Source: Pirellulaceae bacterium (GTDB lineage Bacteria > Planctomycetota > Planctomycetia > Pirellulales > Pirellulaceae). Taken from it: 64,000 nt of DNA. The stretch is from positions 620,001 to 684,000 of the forward strand of contig JAGYIQ010000001.1 in NCBI GenBank assembly GCA_018402565.1. Direction: 5' to 3'. This document shows, in pieces, positions 41,285 to 50,827 of the stretch (its first letter is position 1; the number at the start of each line of letters is the position of its first letter). The position numbers were made by a program, and so were the translations under genes. The notes below the pieces were generated by a model that worked only from the letters and a program-made list of their open reading frames with translations, did no database searches and had not been told where the DNA came from.

Positions 41285-42455
41285 CCCCCACAAGACCGAC
41301 GACATCATTAATGAGGGCCTCAATCCATGGCTCCCTGATGTGGCGATCATCGGAGCTGGGCCGAGCGGCAGTTTGTTGGCGCTGGTCTTGGCGCGCAGCG
41401 GCTTGTCGGTGGCTCTGTTGGATCAAGCCCAGTTCCCGCGGCGGAAGGTCTGCGGAGGTTGCTTGAATGGACGGGCCATGGCGGCGTTGGCATCTTGTGG
41501 GTTGGGACATCTGCTCGAGCGACTGGGGGCTCGCCCGGTCACTCAAGTTCAATTGTGCGTGGGTCGACAGCGCGCGACGTTGCCCTTGCCAGCCACACAG
41601 AGTGTTTCGCGGACCGCCTTTGATGCGGCCTTGATCGCAGAGGCCCAGGCCGCGGGTGTGGCTTTTTTCTCGGGGACACGCGTATCGATGGGCGCAATTT
41701 GTGGCGGTTACCGCCAGTTGGACTATGGGGCTCGTCCGGAGCCATCCATCGCTGGTCGTACTCCGCCGCAGGGGGCGAAGATCGTGGTCTTAGCCCATGG
41801 CCTGAGGGATGGAGCCATTGCCAAAAACTCGCGATTGGGTGCGGGTACGCTGTTGAACCAAGTACCCCAGCCCCTGTCGGAGGATCGTCTGTTGATGCTG
41901 ATCGGCCGAGGCGGCTACGTGGGGGGCGTCCGCGTGGAGGGCGGGCAGTACGACTTGGCCGCGGCCTTGGACGTGGCGTTCTTAAAGGCCCATGGCACGT
42001 TGGCGTTGGCTGTCAACGATCTGTTTCAGCAAGCGGGCTACGAGGCCATGCCAGAAATTGCCGCTGCCGATTGGCGTGGGACGCCCCTGCTGACTCGGCG
42101 GCGACAAGCCATCGCGGGCCAGCGTTGGTTTGCCGTCGGTGACGCGGCCGGGTATGTGGAACCGTTCACGGGCGAGGGCATGGCGTGGGCCATGAGCGGA
42201 GCGTTGGCCTTGGCGCCGTTGGTGCAGAGCTCGGTCGCGACGTGGGACAGCGGAGCGATCGCGGCTTGGAGCCAGCTGCATCAACGCGTGATTGCTGTGC
42301 GACAATGGCCCTGCCGAATCATGTCCCAGGTCTTGCGATCGCGGCTGTTGTCCCTGGGACTCGTCGGCGGTTTGCAGTTTTTCCCTGGGTTAGCGCGGCC
42401 GGTCATGCAAGTGATGAATCGGCCGCAAACCACTACTGGACGAGCGATGATATGA
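41277..42455 (+). CDS. FAD-dependent oxidoreductase (geranylgeranyl reductase/hydroxylase-like) of the PKS operon
   Basis: 392 residues. The FAD site GAGPSGSLLALVLARSG is at about 25-41. The FPRRKVCGGCLNGRA motif and GDAAGYVEPFTGEGMAWAM are signatures of the geranylgeranyl-reductase/aromatic hydroxylase-like flavoprotein group. It overlaps both neighbours (8 nt upstream, 4 nt ATGA downstream), so the three operon genes are translationally coupled. It probably oxidises or reduces the polyketide product, for example ring hydroxylation as in srsC. The direction of the redox step is not known. Confidence 0.88.
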   Translation: MTDPHKTDDIINEGLNPWLPDVAIIGAGPSGSLLALVLARSGLSVALLDQAQFPRRKVCGGCLNGRAMAALASCGLGHLLERLGARPVTQVQLCVGRQRATLPLPATQSVSRTAFDAALIAEAQAAGVAFFSGTRVSMGAICGGYRQLDYGARPEPSIAGRTPPQGAKIVVLAHGLRDGAIAKNSRLGAGTLLNQVPQPLSEDRLLMLIGRGGYVGGVRVEGGQYDLAAALDVAFLKAHGTLALAVNDLFQQAGYEAMPEIAAADWRGTPLLTRRRQAIAGQRWFAVGDAAGYVEPFTGEGMAWAMSGALALAPLVQSSVATWDSGAIAAWSQLHQRVIAVRQWPCRIMSQVLRSRLLSLGLVGGLQFFPGLARPVMQVMNRPQTTTGRAMI

Positions 42456-43540
42456 CGGTGAATTTGAGTTTTATCGAAACGGCAGTTCCCGATACCTGCA
42501 TCGACGCGCGCGAGTCGTTGCACATCGCCAATGCCTTGTGTGGTCCGTACATGACGGACGCGGATTGGCTGCCGGCGGTGTATGAAAACTGTGGCGTCAA
42601 GCAGCGATACCAGGTGTTGGGCCGAGCGATTGTGGACGACCTGTTGAATGATACTCGTCTGTCCCAGTCGCCGTTTTTGCCGGGGCAGATCGGGGGACCG
42701 ACGACTGCCCAGCGGATGGAGATCTACACTCAGGCGGCTGGGCCGTTGGCGTCGCAGGCCGCCCAGAAAACACTGGCAGCGGCGGGCTTACTGGGCAGCG
42801 AAGTCACGCATCTGGTGACGGTCTCTTGCACGGGCTTTCAAGCGCCCGGGATCGACGTTCGCTTGATCCGCGAATTGGAACTGTCGCCGGGGATCGAGCG
42901 GACCCAGGTAGGCTTTATGGGCTGCCACGGGGCGCTGAACGGCCTGCGAGTGGCTCGGGCGATTGGGGCAGCTGATCCCCAGGCCGTGGTGTTGTTGGTG
43001 GCGGTGGAGCTATGCAGTTTGCATTATTATTACGGTGCGGAGCCCGGCAAGGTAATCGCCAATGCCTTGTTCGCCGATGGAGCGGCCGCCATGTTGGTCA
43101 GCCAGCGGCTGCCCGGTTGGGCGGTACGAGCGTCGGGTTCGCAGCTGCTACCCCATTCCGAACGCGAGTTGGGTTGGAGCATTGGCGACCATGGCTTTCA
43201 AATGGTCATGACCAAACAGACGCCGCGAGTGATTGAGCAATATTTGCAGGGATGGTTGGTGGCTTGGCTTCAGCAGCGTGGTTTGGCCGTGGACGACATC
43301 GTGGACTGGGCTGTGCACCCGGGCGGACCGAAAATCCTGGCGGCGGTAGAGGCCGCTTTGGGATTACCCGACGCCGCCTTGGCCGATTCTTGGCAGATCC
43401 TAGCGGACTATGGCAACATGTCCTCGCCCACTGTCTTTTTCATTATGAAAAAACAGTTCGAAAAGCGACTCTCCGGTCCCGTGGTCTCGTTGGGTTTTGG
43501 CCCTGGCTTGGTCGTGGAAGCCGCCTTGTTTGAGCGGTAG
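42452..43540 (+). CDS. Type III polyketide synthase (chalcone/stilbene synthase family)
   Basis: 362 residues from ATG 42452, within the ATGA overlap. A longer frame to 42185 would run inside the oxidoreductase gene and is rejected. The catalytic triad is complete: C126 (VSCTGFQAPG), H289 (AVHPGGPKIL) and N322 (YGNMSSPT). GFGPG at 348-352 is the chalcone-synthase signature and separates it from FabH. The enzyme loads an acyl-CoA and extends it with malonyl-CoA, making an alkylpyrone, resorcinol or similar ring. Starter length and cyclisation mode cannot be read from sequence. Confidence 0.94.
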   Translation: MTVNLSFIETAVPDTCIDARESLHIANALCGPYMTDADWLPAVYENCGVKQRYQVLGRAIVDDLLNDTRLSQSPFLPGQIGGPTTAQRMEIYTQAAGPLASQAAQKTLAAAGLLGSEVTHLVTVSCTGFQAPGIDVRLIRELELSPGIERTQVGFMGCHGALNGLRVARAIGAADPQAVVLLVAVELCSLHYYYGAEPGKVIANALFADGAAAMLVSQRLPGWAVRASGSQLLPHSERELGWSIGDHGFQMVMTKQTPRVIEQYLQGWLVAWLQQRGLAVDDIVDWAVHPGGPKILAAVEAALGLPDAALADSWQILADYGNMSSPTVFFIMKKQFEKRLSGPVVSLGFGPGLVVEAALFER

Positions 43541-43632
43541 CGTCTGGACACATGGCTCGAAGGAACAGCAACAAAGGCTGGAAAATCGCATAACTTGAAC
43601 TTGAAAGAAACGACTTGAGGAACTGACAGTGA

Positions 43633-44175
43633 ATGAATAGCAGCGATCCAATCGATTTTGATCTTCAGCATCCGCCGGATGGCGTCACTTTCCAAAGAAT
43701 GGGCGACGCCTGGAAGATCGTTTCGACGACTCGATCTGTCCAGGGATTATTCTTGATTCCGTTTGCCATTTTATGGAACGGGATGGTTTGGTACGGATTC
43801 ATTGGACAGCAGATCATACATGGAGTCTTTAGCGTAGTGGCTACACTGGTGAGTATACCCTTCATACTTCTTGGACTGGTGTTAGTCGCATTTGTTTTGC
43901 ATTTAATGTGTGGAAAGTTTGTCATCGAATTCGACGGTCAAACGGGAAAGATTTTTAATGGAGTCGGCAGGTTTGGCTGGACTCGGCAGTTTGACTGGTC
44001 CAGGGTCGAAGCGGTTGAAGAATTCTATTGCGTTCCTGATTCACGCGGTCGAGACCGAATTGAAGTTTCATTTAGAACTGGTTTCCAACGCGTCCGATTC
44101 GGCTGGTCACTAAGCGAATCGCGACGAAGGTTTGTGATTCACGCCTTGCGTTTACTTTTAAGCCGCAGAGCGTGA
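43633..44175 (+). CDS. Two-helix membrane protein of unknown function
   Basis: 180 residues; ATG at 43633 with only a weak upstream GA-rich stretch. Two hydrophobic helices lie at about 37-60 and 66-95, then a soluble part (KFVIEFDGQTGKIFNGVGRFGWTRQFDWSRVEAVEEF) that looks like a small beta domain of the PH-like or DUF-type kind. The gene is clearly AT-richer than its neighbours, hinting at recent acquisition. It follows the PKS after 92 bp but is probably not part of its operon. Confidence 0.65.
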   Translation: MNSSDPIDFDLQHPPDGVTFQRMGDAWKIVSTTRSVQGLFLIPFAILWNGMVWYGFIGQQIIHGVFSVVATLVSIPFILLGLVLVAFVLHLMCGKFVIEFDGQTGKIFNGVGRFGWTRQFDWSRVEAVEEFYCVPDSRGRDRIEVSFRTGFQRVRFGWSLSESRRRFVIHALRLLLSRRA

Positions 44176-44177
44176 AT

Positions 44178-44280
44178 AGCCGGGTGCTGACGCACAGGCA
44201 AATCAGCCGGAACGCGTTAGCGTCCGGTTCCTGTAAGAAATAACCGGGTGCTAACGCACTGCGGCTGATTTCATTCCCTG
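44178..44280. repeat. Dispersed 'ccgggtgctaacgcactgcggctg' repeat, two copies
   Basis: Two copies (ccgggtgctgacgcacagg at 44180 and ccgggtgctaacgcactgcgg at about 44245) face a reverse-type copy (aacgcgttagcgtccgg) between them. Related pieces lie at 15256-15275, 23705-23760 and 40378-40450. All are intergenic and just after genes, which fits a REP-like role such as transcript-end stabilisation. Confidence 0.7.
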
Positions 44281-44380
44281 CTGACACGCAAAAAATCAAT
44301 TTTGGGAAGCCCGGGGAACTTTCGCGGCGTCTCGGGCATCGAACAGCGGTTGCCAGGTCTTTTCAGGAGCAAGGGCGAAA

Positions 44381-45340
44381 ATGAAGCGATATCAGGTGGG
44401 TTTGGTGGCCGCATTGGTGGTGGGCGGTCTGTTGGGGGGCGGCGTGATCGGATTGGGTCGACAAGTAGAGTTCACCGGCTGGGCCCAGCAGCAAGGGTCC
44501 CAGGAGGTCGAGGCGGGGGACAACCTGCGCAACGAACTTTTGCGACAATTGCAGGGTCTGTCGACTGAGGAGCGTCTCCAGCGGGCGTCGGAAATCGCCA
44601 CTTCAGCGACAGACCGGTTTGTCCGTCGCGATGCACTCCAATACTTGCTCGGGTTGGAGGCGGACTTGCAGCCGGTCGTCCCGACCCTAGTGGAGCGTCT
44701 GTTGTCAGAGCCAGATCCGACGGCGGTTGCTCGGCTGCAGCAGCTCTTGGCCCAACATTCCTCGGTGTCGGAGGAGGCTCTGTTGGAGGCGGCAGCAGCG
44801 GTGAATCAATCGCAACTGCGGCGAATCATTGCGACGCTGGGGCAGGCCGAATCCATCGGACCTGAGACCATTGAACTGTTTCGGACTCATCTGGATTCGG
44901 CCGACATCCAGACCGCACTGGCGGTCTGCCAGTCATTGGAGCAGCAGGGACAGGTTGCTCGGGAACTGTTGCCTGACTTGATCGCCATCGCCGGTCGACC
45001 GCGGGTCCTAATGGAGGCAGAAGGCAAGAACAGTCACCACTTCCGGCACAGTCGCGACAAGACCCGTGCGGTTGTCCGCGCGATGGCTGCCGTTGGTGTG
45101 GACACGCGAGCCATCCCGGTCCTGTCCAGTGCCTTGAGTATGGAGGCGTCGATCGCCGAGCCGGCTGCCCGGGCCTTAGGGACATTGGGAGCGGACGCTG
45201 CCACGGTGCTCCCGCTATTGAAACAGCTGCGCGACCGAGACGACCATGGTGGCAAGGACATCAAGACGCGCACGGCAAAAATAGCGGCCGAGGAGGCGAT
45301 CAAAGCCATTGAACGGGCGACGGCCGAACGCAACCGTTGA
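44381..45340 (+). CDS. Exported HEAT-like helical repeat protein
   Basis: 319 residues. A signal or membrane anchor (VGLVAALVVGGLLGGGVIGLG) is at 7-27. The rest is all-helical with repeats typical of HEAT/PBS-lyase-type proteins (VVPTLVERLLSEPDPTAVARL, AIPVLSSALSMEASIAEPAARALGTLGADAATVLPLLKQL). AGGAG lies upstream of the ATG. HEAT repeats mediate protein contact. It precedes the sulfatase by 114 bp on the same strand, but a shared function is not shown. Confidence 0.75.
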   Translation: MKRYQVGLVAALVVGGLLGGGVIGLGRQVEFTGWAQQQGSQEVEAGDNLRNELLRQLQGLSTEERLQRASEIATSATDRFVRRDALQYLLGLEADLQPVVPTLVERLLSEPDPTAVARLQQLLAQHSSVSEEALLEAAAAVNQSQLRRIIATLGQAESIGPETIELFRTHLDSADIQTALAVCQSLEQQGQVARELLPDLIAIAGRPRVLMEAEGKNSHHFRHSRDKTRAVVRAMAAVGVDTRAIPVLSSALSMEASIAEPAARALGTLGADAATVLPLLKQLRDRDDHGGKDIKTRTAKIAAEEAIKAIERATAERNR

Positions 45341-45454
45341 TCGGAGCGTGTTTTATCTGGTGGAGCGATGGCAGATGGATTAGGATCTGAAGCGGCGATC
45401 TTGCAAGTTGCCCGACGCAAGTCGATCATCAACTTCAATCGACGTGGAGCATTC

Positions 45455-47032
45455 GTGAACCTGATACAATTCTTTCGCAGCCTATCCTTGTTGGTTTGGA
45501 TTGGCTTAAACGCCGATCATTGGCTCTTGGCGGATGAGCCGCAACCGCCGAATATCCTGTTCGCCATCGCTGACGATTGGGGGGCTCATGCGGGAGCTTA
45601 TGGAACGCCTTGGATCCGGACACCAACGTTTGACAAAATTGCAGCAGAAGGGATTTTGTTCCGCAACGCCTACACGCCGATGGCGAAGTGTGCCACATCG
45701 CGAGCCATTCTTTTGACGGGCCGTCATCTGTGGCAATTGAAGGCAGCGGGAAACCATCTTTGTTATTTTCCCCCGGAGTTCAAAACGTGGCCCGAGGTTC
45801 TGCGTGAACAAGGTTGGCACACCGGGATCACGGGGAAAGATTGGGGCCCAGGGATTGCGGTGGATGACACGGGACAGAGACGACAGTTATGCGGCGTACC
45901 GATCAATCGGAATCAATTGTCCCCACCCACGTCCGGTATCAGTCAGCATGATTACGCCGCCAATTTTCGCGAGTTTCTGGATACCGCTCCGTCGGGCCAG
46001 CCTTGGTGTTTTTGGTATTCTTCGCTGGAGCCCCATCGAGGCTACGAATTTCAATCGGGCGCCGGGCTGAATGGTGGTCAGATCAGCGATATCGATCGAG
46101 TGCCCTCGTACTGGCCTGACACTGAAACCGTGCGACATGACATGTTGGACTATGCCATGGAAGTCGAGTACGCCGATCAGCAATTGGGGCGGATGTTGGA
46201 CGAGTTGAAAACGCGTGGACTGAGCGAGAATACCATCGTCATTTTTACCTCGGATCACGGGATGCCGTTCCCACGAGTCAAGGGCTACGCGTATCGTGAC
46301 TCGAATCACGTTCCCTTGGCGGTGCGTTGGCCCCAAGGGATCAAACAACCCGGCCGCGTTGTCGACGATTTTGTGGACTTTACCGATGTTGCGCCGACCT
46401 TGTTGGAGTTGGCGGGCGTGGACCCATTGACCGCGGGTATGCAGCCAATCGTGGGTCAGTCATGGAAGCCGATTTTTGACAGTGAACGCTCGGGTCGGAT
46501 CGTGCCCCAGCGTGACCATGTGCTGGTTGGCAAAGAGCGAACGGATGTTGGACGTCCGCAGGACCAAGGTTATCCCATCCGCGGGCTGATTCGTGACAAC
46601 TTTTTGTTATTGATTAATTACGAGGCGGATCGGTGGCCAGCCGGTAATCCCGAAACAGGTTATCTGGATACCGACGGGAGTCCAACCAAAACAGCCATTC
46701 TCCAGTTGGGTCGCCAGGATCGCTCTGATCGATTTTGGCAATTGAACTTTGGCAAGAGACCTCGGCTTGAATTGTTCGACCTATCCAACGACCCCGACTG
46801 CGTGATCAATGTGGCGAACGTGTCGACCCAAAAGGATCGCTTGGAGGCCATGACCCAATTTTTGCAGGCCAAGTTAGTCGAGCAAGCCGACCCAAGACTG
46901 TTGGGAAAGGGACAAGTCTTTGATTCCTACCCTCCAACCCAGGGCAGAGATTACTACAAGCATTATTTGGAAGGTCGGGAGAGGAAGGCCGGGTGGGTCA
47001 ATCCGGATGACTACGAGCCACCGATCAAGTGA
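45455..47032 (+). CDS. Sulfatase with a variant formylglycine motif (CATSR)
   Basis: 525 residues from GTG 45455 (GGAG 7 nt upstream), which places the signal peptide at the N-terminus. An ATG at 45368 would add 29 residues before it. The sulfatase fold is clear: [11 protein letters not shown] (D40, D41), [34 protein letters not shown]. The modification site reads C79-A-T-S-R, whereas the usual formylglycine site is CxPSR or CxAxR. So Cys may or may not be converted. The protein should act in the periplasm on sulfated glycans. The end of the preceding HEAT-like gene is 114 bp away. Confidence 0.9.
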   Translation: MNLIQFFRSLSLLVWIGLNADHWLLADEPQPPNILFAIADDWGAHAGAYGTPWIRTPTFDKIAAEGILFRNAYTPMAKCATSRAILLTGRHLWQLKAAGNHLCYFPPEFKTWPEVLREQGWHTGITGKDWGPGIAVDDTGQRRQLCGVPINRNQLSPPTSGISQHDYAANFREFLDTAPSGQPWCFWYSSLEPHRGYEFQSGAGLNGGQISDIDRVPSYWPDTETVRHDMLDYAMEVEYADQQLGRMLDELKTRGLSENTIVIFTSDHGMPFPRVKGYAYRDSNHVPLAVRWPQGIKQPGRVVDDFVDFTDVAPTLLELAGVDPLTAGMQPIVGQSWKPIFDSERSGRIVPQRDHVLVGKERTDVGRPQDQGYPIRGLIRDNFLLLINYEADRWPAGNPETGYLDTDGSPTKTAILQLGRQDRSDRFWQLNFGKRPRLELFDLSNDPDCVINVANVSTQKDRLEAMTQFLQAKLVEQADPRLLGKGQVFDSYPPTQGRDYYKHYLEGRERKAGWVNPDDYEPPIK

Positions 47033-47111
47033 GATTGCTGAGCGGCAATTTGATCGGAGTTCGCGAATGGCGGTCTGACGTTTGGCGGCAAACATAGGGT
47101 GGTGTTGCTTG

Positions 47112-48497
47112 TCAGGAGTGCTGGCCAGCGCGTTCTTTAAGATTCTGCAGCAGGCGTTGTTCGTAGCGTTCGAGTAGGTCGGTGGCTTGGGCGTCGGTGA
47201 GGTTGTCGGCATCAAATTGCAGCGTGATACGTAGGGTGCCGTTCACCACCGAGACCGCTAACGCGGCCATCGTCCCCTCCACCAACGGAGCGACGATCTC
47301 AAAATCCAGCAGCCGCAGCGGGGCGTTGGTTCCAGGTGGATCCAACGACTGGGTGGCTAGGTTTGACGTGAGTCGCAGGCGGCCCAGGTTGGTCAGCGAA
47401 GCGGTGGCCACGGTGGGGGCGGTGCGGAACCGCCGCAGCCCGCCGGGTAACCAACGCAGGACCGCCAGGCCCCGCCAAAAGTTCCAACTCAGCTTCCACC
47501 GCTGGATCACGCCCAGTTCCTGCTCGATGCTAGCCAGCAGCTCCGCCGGTGCGCGGACCTCTGCGCGGGTTCGGTCCAAGTGGATCATGGTGCAGTGGTT
47601 GCAGGCCGGCAACTGCCGATGTTCTCGTTGGCGTTCATTGATCGGCACCATCACTCGTAAATGGGTCCCGGGCGAGGGAATCGACCAAGCCGCTTGCCAG
47701 TCATCAATGGTGGCAAATAAGTCGCGCAGAAGTAGGCTATTGAGCGATGCAGACTGGGCGGCGGCGGATTGCTTGAGTGCCAAAGTGGTTTCCGCGTCGA
47801 ACCGCAGCCGCTGGACTCGAGGCGGTCGCGGCTTGGACGGATCATTTTGAGTTTGGCCGACCAAATGGATCGCTCGGCGTCCCAGCAGATGGACACTGGC
47901 CCGCAGGCTCTTCCATTGCCCGGGCAATAAGCGCAGCGAATCTCTCCAGCCCAGCGCCGGTTGGCAACGCAGCCGCAGCGTTGATTCCGGAGGGTTGGCC
48001 ACGTCAGCGACTTGGTCGGTATCCCAGTGGCCCGTTTGCTGCCATTTTTGGTAACGTTGCAACCAGTCCAAGAGGATCTGCAAGACCCCCAAGCCATCAA
48101 AGGCCACATGGTGGACAACCGCCAGTATCGAGGCGGGGCGCGGCCGAGGGTCGGTCAAGGGATCGCCAGCAAACGCTTTGATGCGGAGTCCGGGGGTGGT
48201 ATGAATGTCCAGTTCCCCGTGTTCCAGTCCATCCACAGTCAAAGGACGATCCGACCACTCGAATTGGGCCGCGGTCGACTCGACCCAGTACAGCCGCTGG
48301 CCCTGCGGTTCAACCACTGCTCGCAACAAGGGATGCTCGCTGCAGACCTGGCGCAGGGCCTCTTCCGCGGCGGACGGGTCCAAGGGCTGTGAAAACTCCA
48401 GATAAGCAAAAAAAGTCACCGGGTGACTGGGGCGATGCTTGTAGTAAAAGAACTCTTCCCACGGCACCAAACGAAGGGGAAATCGACCGGTCGACAT
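47112..48497 (-). CDS. Condensation-domain/PapA-type acyltransferase
   Basis: 461 residues from ATG 48497; a TTG at 48521 is possible. The active-site motif HHVAFDG (129-135) matches HHxxxDG of condensation and PapA/WES acyltransferases. The N-terminal SEHPLLRAVV and the LRVMVPINER block fit the family, while the DFGWG structural motif is not obvious. Such enzymes join an acyl group to an alcohol or amine. It follows a possible GNAT-like gene by 20 nt (operon). It lies 3.5 kb from the type III PKS and might acylate its phenolic product, but it is on the other strand and this link is speculative. Confidence 0.83.
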   Translation of the reverse strand: MSTGRFPLRLVPWEEFFYYKHRPSHPVTFFAYLEFSQPLDPSAAEEALRQVCSEHPLLRAVVEPQGQRLYWVESTAAQFEWSDRPLTVDGLEHGELDIHTTPGLRIKAFAGDPLTDPRPRPASILAVVHHVAFDGLGVLQILLDWLQRYQKWQQTGHWDTDQVADVANPPESTLRLRCQPALGWRDSLRLLPGQWKSLRASVHLLGRRAIHLVGQTQNDPSKPRPPRVQRLRFDAETTLALKQSAAAQSASLNSLLLRDLFATIDDWQAAWSIPSPGTHLRVMVPINERQREHRQLPACNHCTMIHLDRTRAEVRAPAELLASIEQELGVIQRWKLSWNFWRGLAVLRWLPGGLRRFRTAPTVATASLTNLGRLRLTSNLATQSLDPPGTNAPLRLLDFEIVAPLVEGTMAALAVSVVNGTLRITLQFDADNLTDAQATDLLERYEQRLLQNLKERAGQHS

Positions 48498-48517
48498 TTG
48501 GATTAACCGTTTTCGAC

Positions 48518-49168
48518 TCAACCTTGGCCAGTTGCCACAGGCGTATCATACGCGGGCACGGCGGAGCCCTCGAATCGATTCAAGGTCTCGATCAGGCGCG
48601 CGAACGAGTCCCGATGCAAGACCGCGATCGTTTCATGCGAGGGACGCTGCATACCAGGCAACTGCTCGGTCAGGCCGCTGTAGAGGACGTCATAGCGGAG
48701 CCAACCGGTGATCTTTCGCATCTGCTTGTTGCTGTGATCGTAAGTGAACAAAAAGCGATGCTTTGGCAGGGTCAACAAGTGGTTGATGAACTGCCGCCAA
48801 AAGGTCACCGGTAGGATGGGCGTGCGAACTTCGGGCGACAACCAGACCCCGTTGATCTCGGCGACGTCGGTATCGCACACGAACGGCGATTCCCCGTGAA
48901 TGGCAGTGGGTGGGATCGAGAGCAGGGAACGGAATTCGGGTTCGTTCACCACCAAGGCTCCGCCACGCATTTCCCCCAACTGGTCGACCAAGGTCAAGAT
49001 AGTCGCCCGCTCCACGTAGCTCGGGGGGAAATCGATACCGAGAAATTTCTCGGCTTTCTGCAAATACTCTTGGCGTCGCTGGCTGCCGCATACCGTCAAG
49101 CGAAAGACAGCTTCTTTTCCCAACACCACGGAATCGGTAATCATCCAGGTTTCCCGAGGAATATGCAT
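48518..49168 (-). CDS. Hypothetical protein, possibly GNAT-like
   Basis: 216 residues from ATG 49168 (or 49144). No firm family. The middle (VDQLGEMRGGALVVNEPEF, AEINGVWLSPEVR, then FTYDHSNKQMRKI) resembles the strand-turn-helix order of GNAT or autoinducer-synthase-like acyltransferases. The acyltransferase gene starts about 20 nt later on the same strand. If GNAT-like, the pair would be two acyl-transferring enzymes. The call is tentative. Confidence 0.6.
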   Translation of the reverse strand: MHIPRETWMITDSVVLGKEAVFRLTVCGSQRRQEYLQKAEKFLGIDFPPSYVERATILTLVDQLGEMRGGALVVNEPEFRSLLSIPPTAIHGESPFVCDTDVAEINGVWLSPEVRTPILPVTFWRQFINHLLTLPKHRFLFTYDHSNKQMRKITGWLRYDVLYSGLTEQLPGMQRPSHETIAVLHRDSFARLIETLNRFEGSAVPAYDTPVATGQG

Positions 49169-49336
49169 CGTTGCGGTGCCACCATCTCCCTGGATGGTCG
49201 GCCAGTCCCCACCGTTATTTGATAGCGTCCTGCGTGTCCTACGTCAACAAGAGAAACCGGCACCCGTCCATGATTGCATGGGACAGTCGCAGCGGTGGGT
49301 GAAATCCACTGCCGATCGCTCGGCCTGGCCGATTGC

Positions 49337-50827
49337 CTATCCGTGGAGAATCGGACGAATCACGTGACCATGCACGTCGGTCAGGCGTCGATCGATACCG
49401 CCGGTTCTCACGACCAGTTTTTGGTGATCGATGCCCAACAAATGCAGGATCGTGGCGTGCAGGTCGTGACAATCCGTCTTGTCCACGGCCGCTTGGTAGC
49501 CCAATTCATCGCTCTCACCGTAGGCCATTCCCGGTTTCACGCCCGCTCCGACTAGCCAGGTCACGAATGTGCCGCGATTGTGATCCCGCCCGACCCCGCC
49601 TTGAGCAAAAGGCGTGCGGCCGAATTCGGTGGTCCAGACCACCAGCGTATCCTCCAACAGGCCTCGCTGCCGCAGATCGCTGACCAAAGCGGCGATCGGT
49701 TGATCCACACTGAGGGCCATCGGCGGCAATTCTGCGGGGATACTGCCATGGTTGTCCCAATTGTTGACGGCCCCTTGGGGTCCGCTCCAGACTTGGACGA
49801 AGCGAGTGCCCCGTTCTATCAATCGCCTGGCGATCAGGCACCGTTTGCCAAAGTCGGCAGTCGACGGTTGCTCCATCCCGTACGCCTGCAGGGTCGCCGA
49901 GGTTTCATCTGCCAGATCAAAAGCTCCGGGAGCGGCCAGTTGCATGCGAGCAGCCAATTCACCGGCCGCGATCTGGGACTCCAGCTGCGAGTCGGTCGGG
50001 TGAGCGGCGGCATGCCGCGCGTTTAGATCGGCCAGCAACCGCCGCGTCGCCTGATCACTGACGCCCGTCGCAAAGCCCGACTCCTGCGGGGCTTGCAGGT
50101 AGGGCACGACCTCGGCTCGATGCACATCCAGCAGGGTGCCTTGGTACTGAGCCGGCAAGAACCCGGCACTAAAATTACCTTTTTGATTGTAAGGCAGCCC
50201 ACCGGGATCGGGCAGCACCACAAAGGCCGGCAGTTCGTCCCGCACACTGCCCAACGCGTAGCTGATCCAGGCTCCCATGCAGGGGAATCCCGGTAGGATA
50301 AACCCGGTGTTCATCATGTAACTGGCCGGGCCATGCACATTGGATTTGGTTGTCATGGCCATCAGGAACGTCAGTTGATCGACCATCTTGGCCTGGTGCG
50401 GAAAGACACTGCTGACCCACCGGCCGGTCTCGCCATATTGCTGAAAGCTGAAAGGGCTCTGCATCACGGCCCCGGCTGCGCCCGTGAAGCCTTCGGGTTT
50501 TTCCTTGGGGCCCAACATCTGGCCATGGTACTTCTCCAAGGCCGGTTTGTAGTCAAACGTGTCCATCGGACTGGCGCCGCCATTCATAAACAACTGAATG
50601 ACCCGTTTGACGCGAGCGGGATGATGCAGTCCCGGAACAACGTCTTGTCCTGCAGCCGAGGCCTCTCGGGCCAACCAGGCGGTCAAAGCCACACCGCCAA
50701 ACCCACCACCTGCCGCCGCCAGCCACTGGCGCCGCGTCGGCTGTTGACTGCGACCACCGCTCGGCAAGCCCAATGTGTCAGCGGCCACTCCATGTGAGGT
50801 TCTTCTACTCAACATACAAAAACTCAT
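49337..50827 (-). CDS. DUF1501 exported protein (module 2)
   Basis: 496 residues; starts at ATG 50827 (or 50815), overlapping the preceding PSCyt gene by up to 23 nt. A Tat-type leader (PTRRQWLAAAGGGFGGVALTAWL) lies at about 30-52. Conserved blocks include VIQLFMNGGASPMDTFDYKP, FIL(P)GFPCMGAWISYALG, TEFGRTPFAQGGVGRDHN and DLHATILHLLGIDHQKL. Fold and partner as for module 1; the partner gene is at 50805-53966. Confidence 0.92.
   Translation of the reverse strand: MSFCMLSRRTSHGVAADTLGLPSGGRSQQPTRRQWLAAAGGGFGGVALTAWLAREASAAGQDVVPGLHHPARVKRVIQLFMNGGASPMDTFDYKPALEKYHGQMLGPKEKPEGFTGAAGAVMQSPFSFQQYGETGRWVSSVFPHQAKMVDQLTFLMAMTTKSNVHGPASYMMNTGFILPGFPCMGAWISYALGSVRDELPAFVVLPDPGGLPYNQKGNFSAGFLPAQYQGTLLDVHRAEVVPYLQAPQESGFATGVSDQATRRLLADLNARHAAAHPTDSQLESQIAAGELAARMQLAAPGAFDLADETSATLQAYGMEQPSTADFGKRCLIARRLIERGTRFVQVWSGPQGAVNNWDNHGSIPAELPPMALSVDQPIAALVSDLRQRGLLEDTLVVWTTEFGRTPFAQGGVGRDHNRGTFVTWLVGAGVKPGMAYGESDELGYQAAVDKTDCHDLHATILHLLGIDHQKLVVRTGGIDRRLTDVHGHVIRPILHG

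Noticed and set aside
42185..42451. 89-residue N-terminal extension of the type III PKS
   Set aside because: It lies wholly inside the FAD oxidoreductase gene; the ATG in the ATGA overlap gives a normal family length.
42452..43540. FabH or HMG-CoA synthase instead of type III PKS
   Set aside because: The GFGPG signature near the C-terminus and the VSCTGFQAPG and YGNMSSPT contexts match chalcone-synthase-type enzymes.
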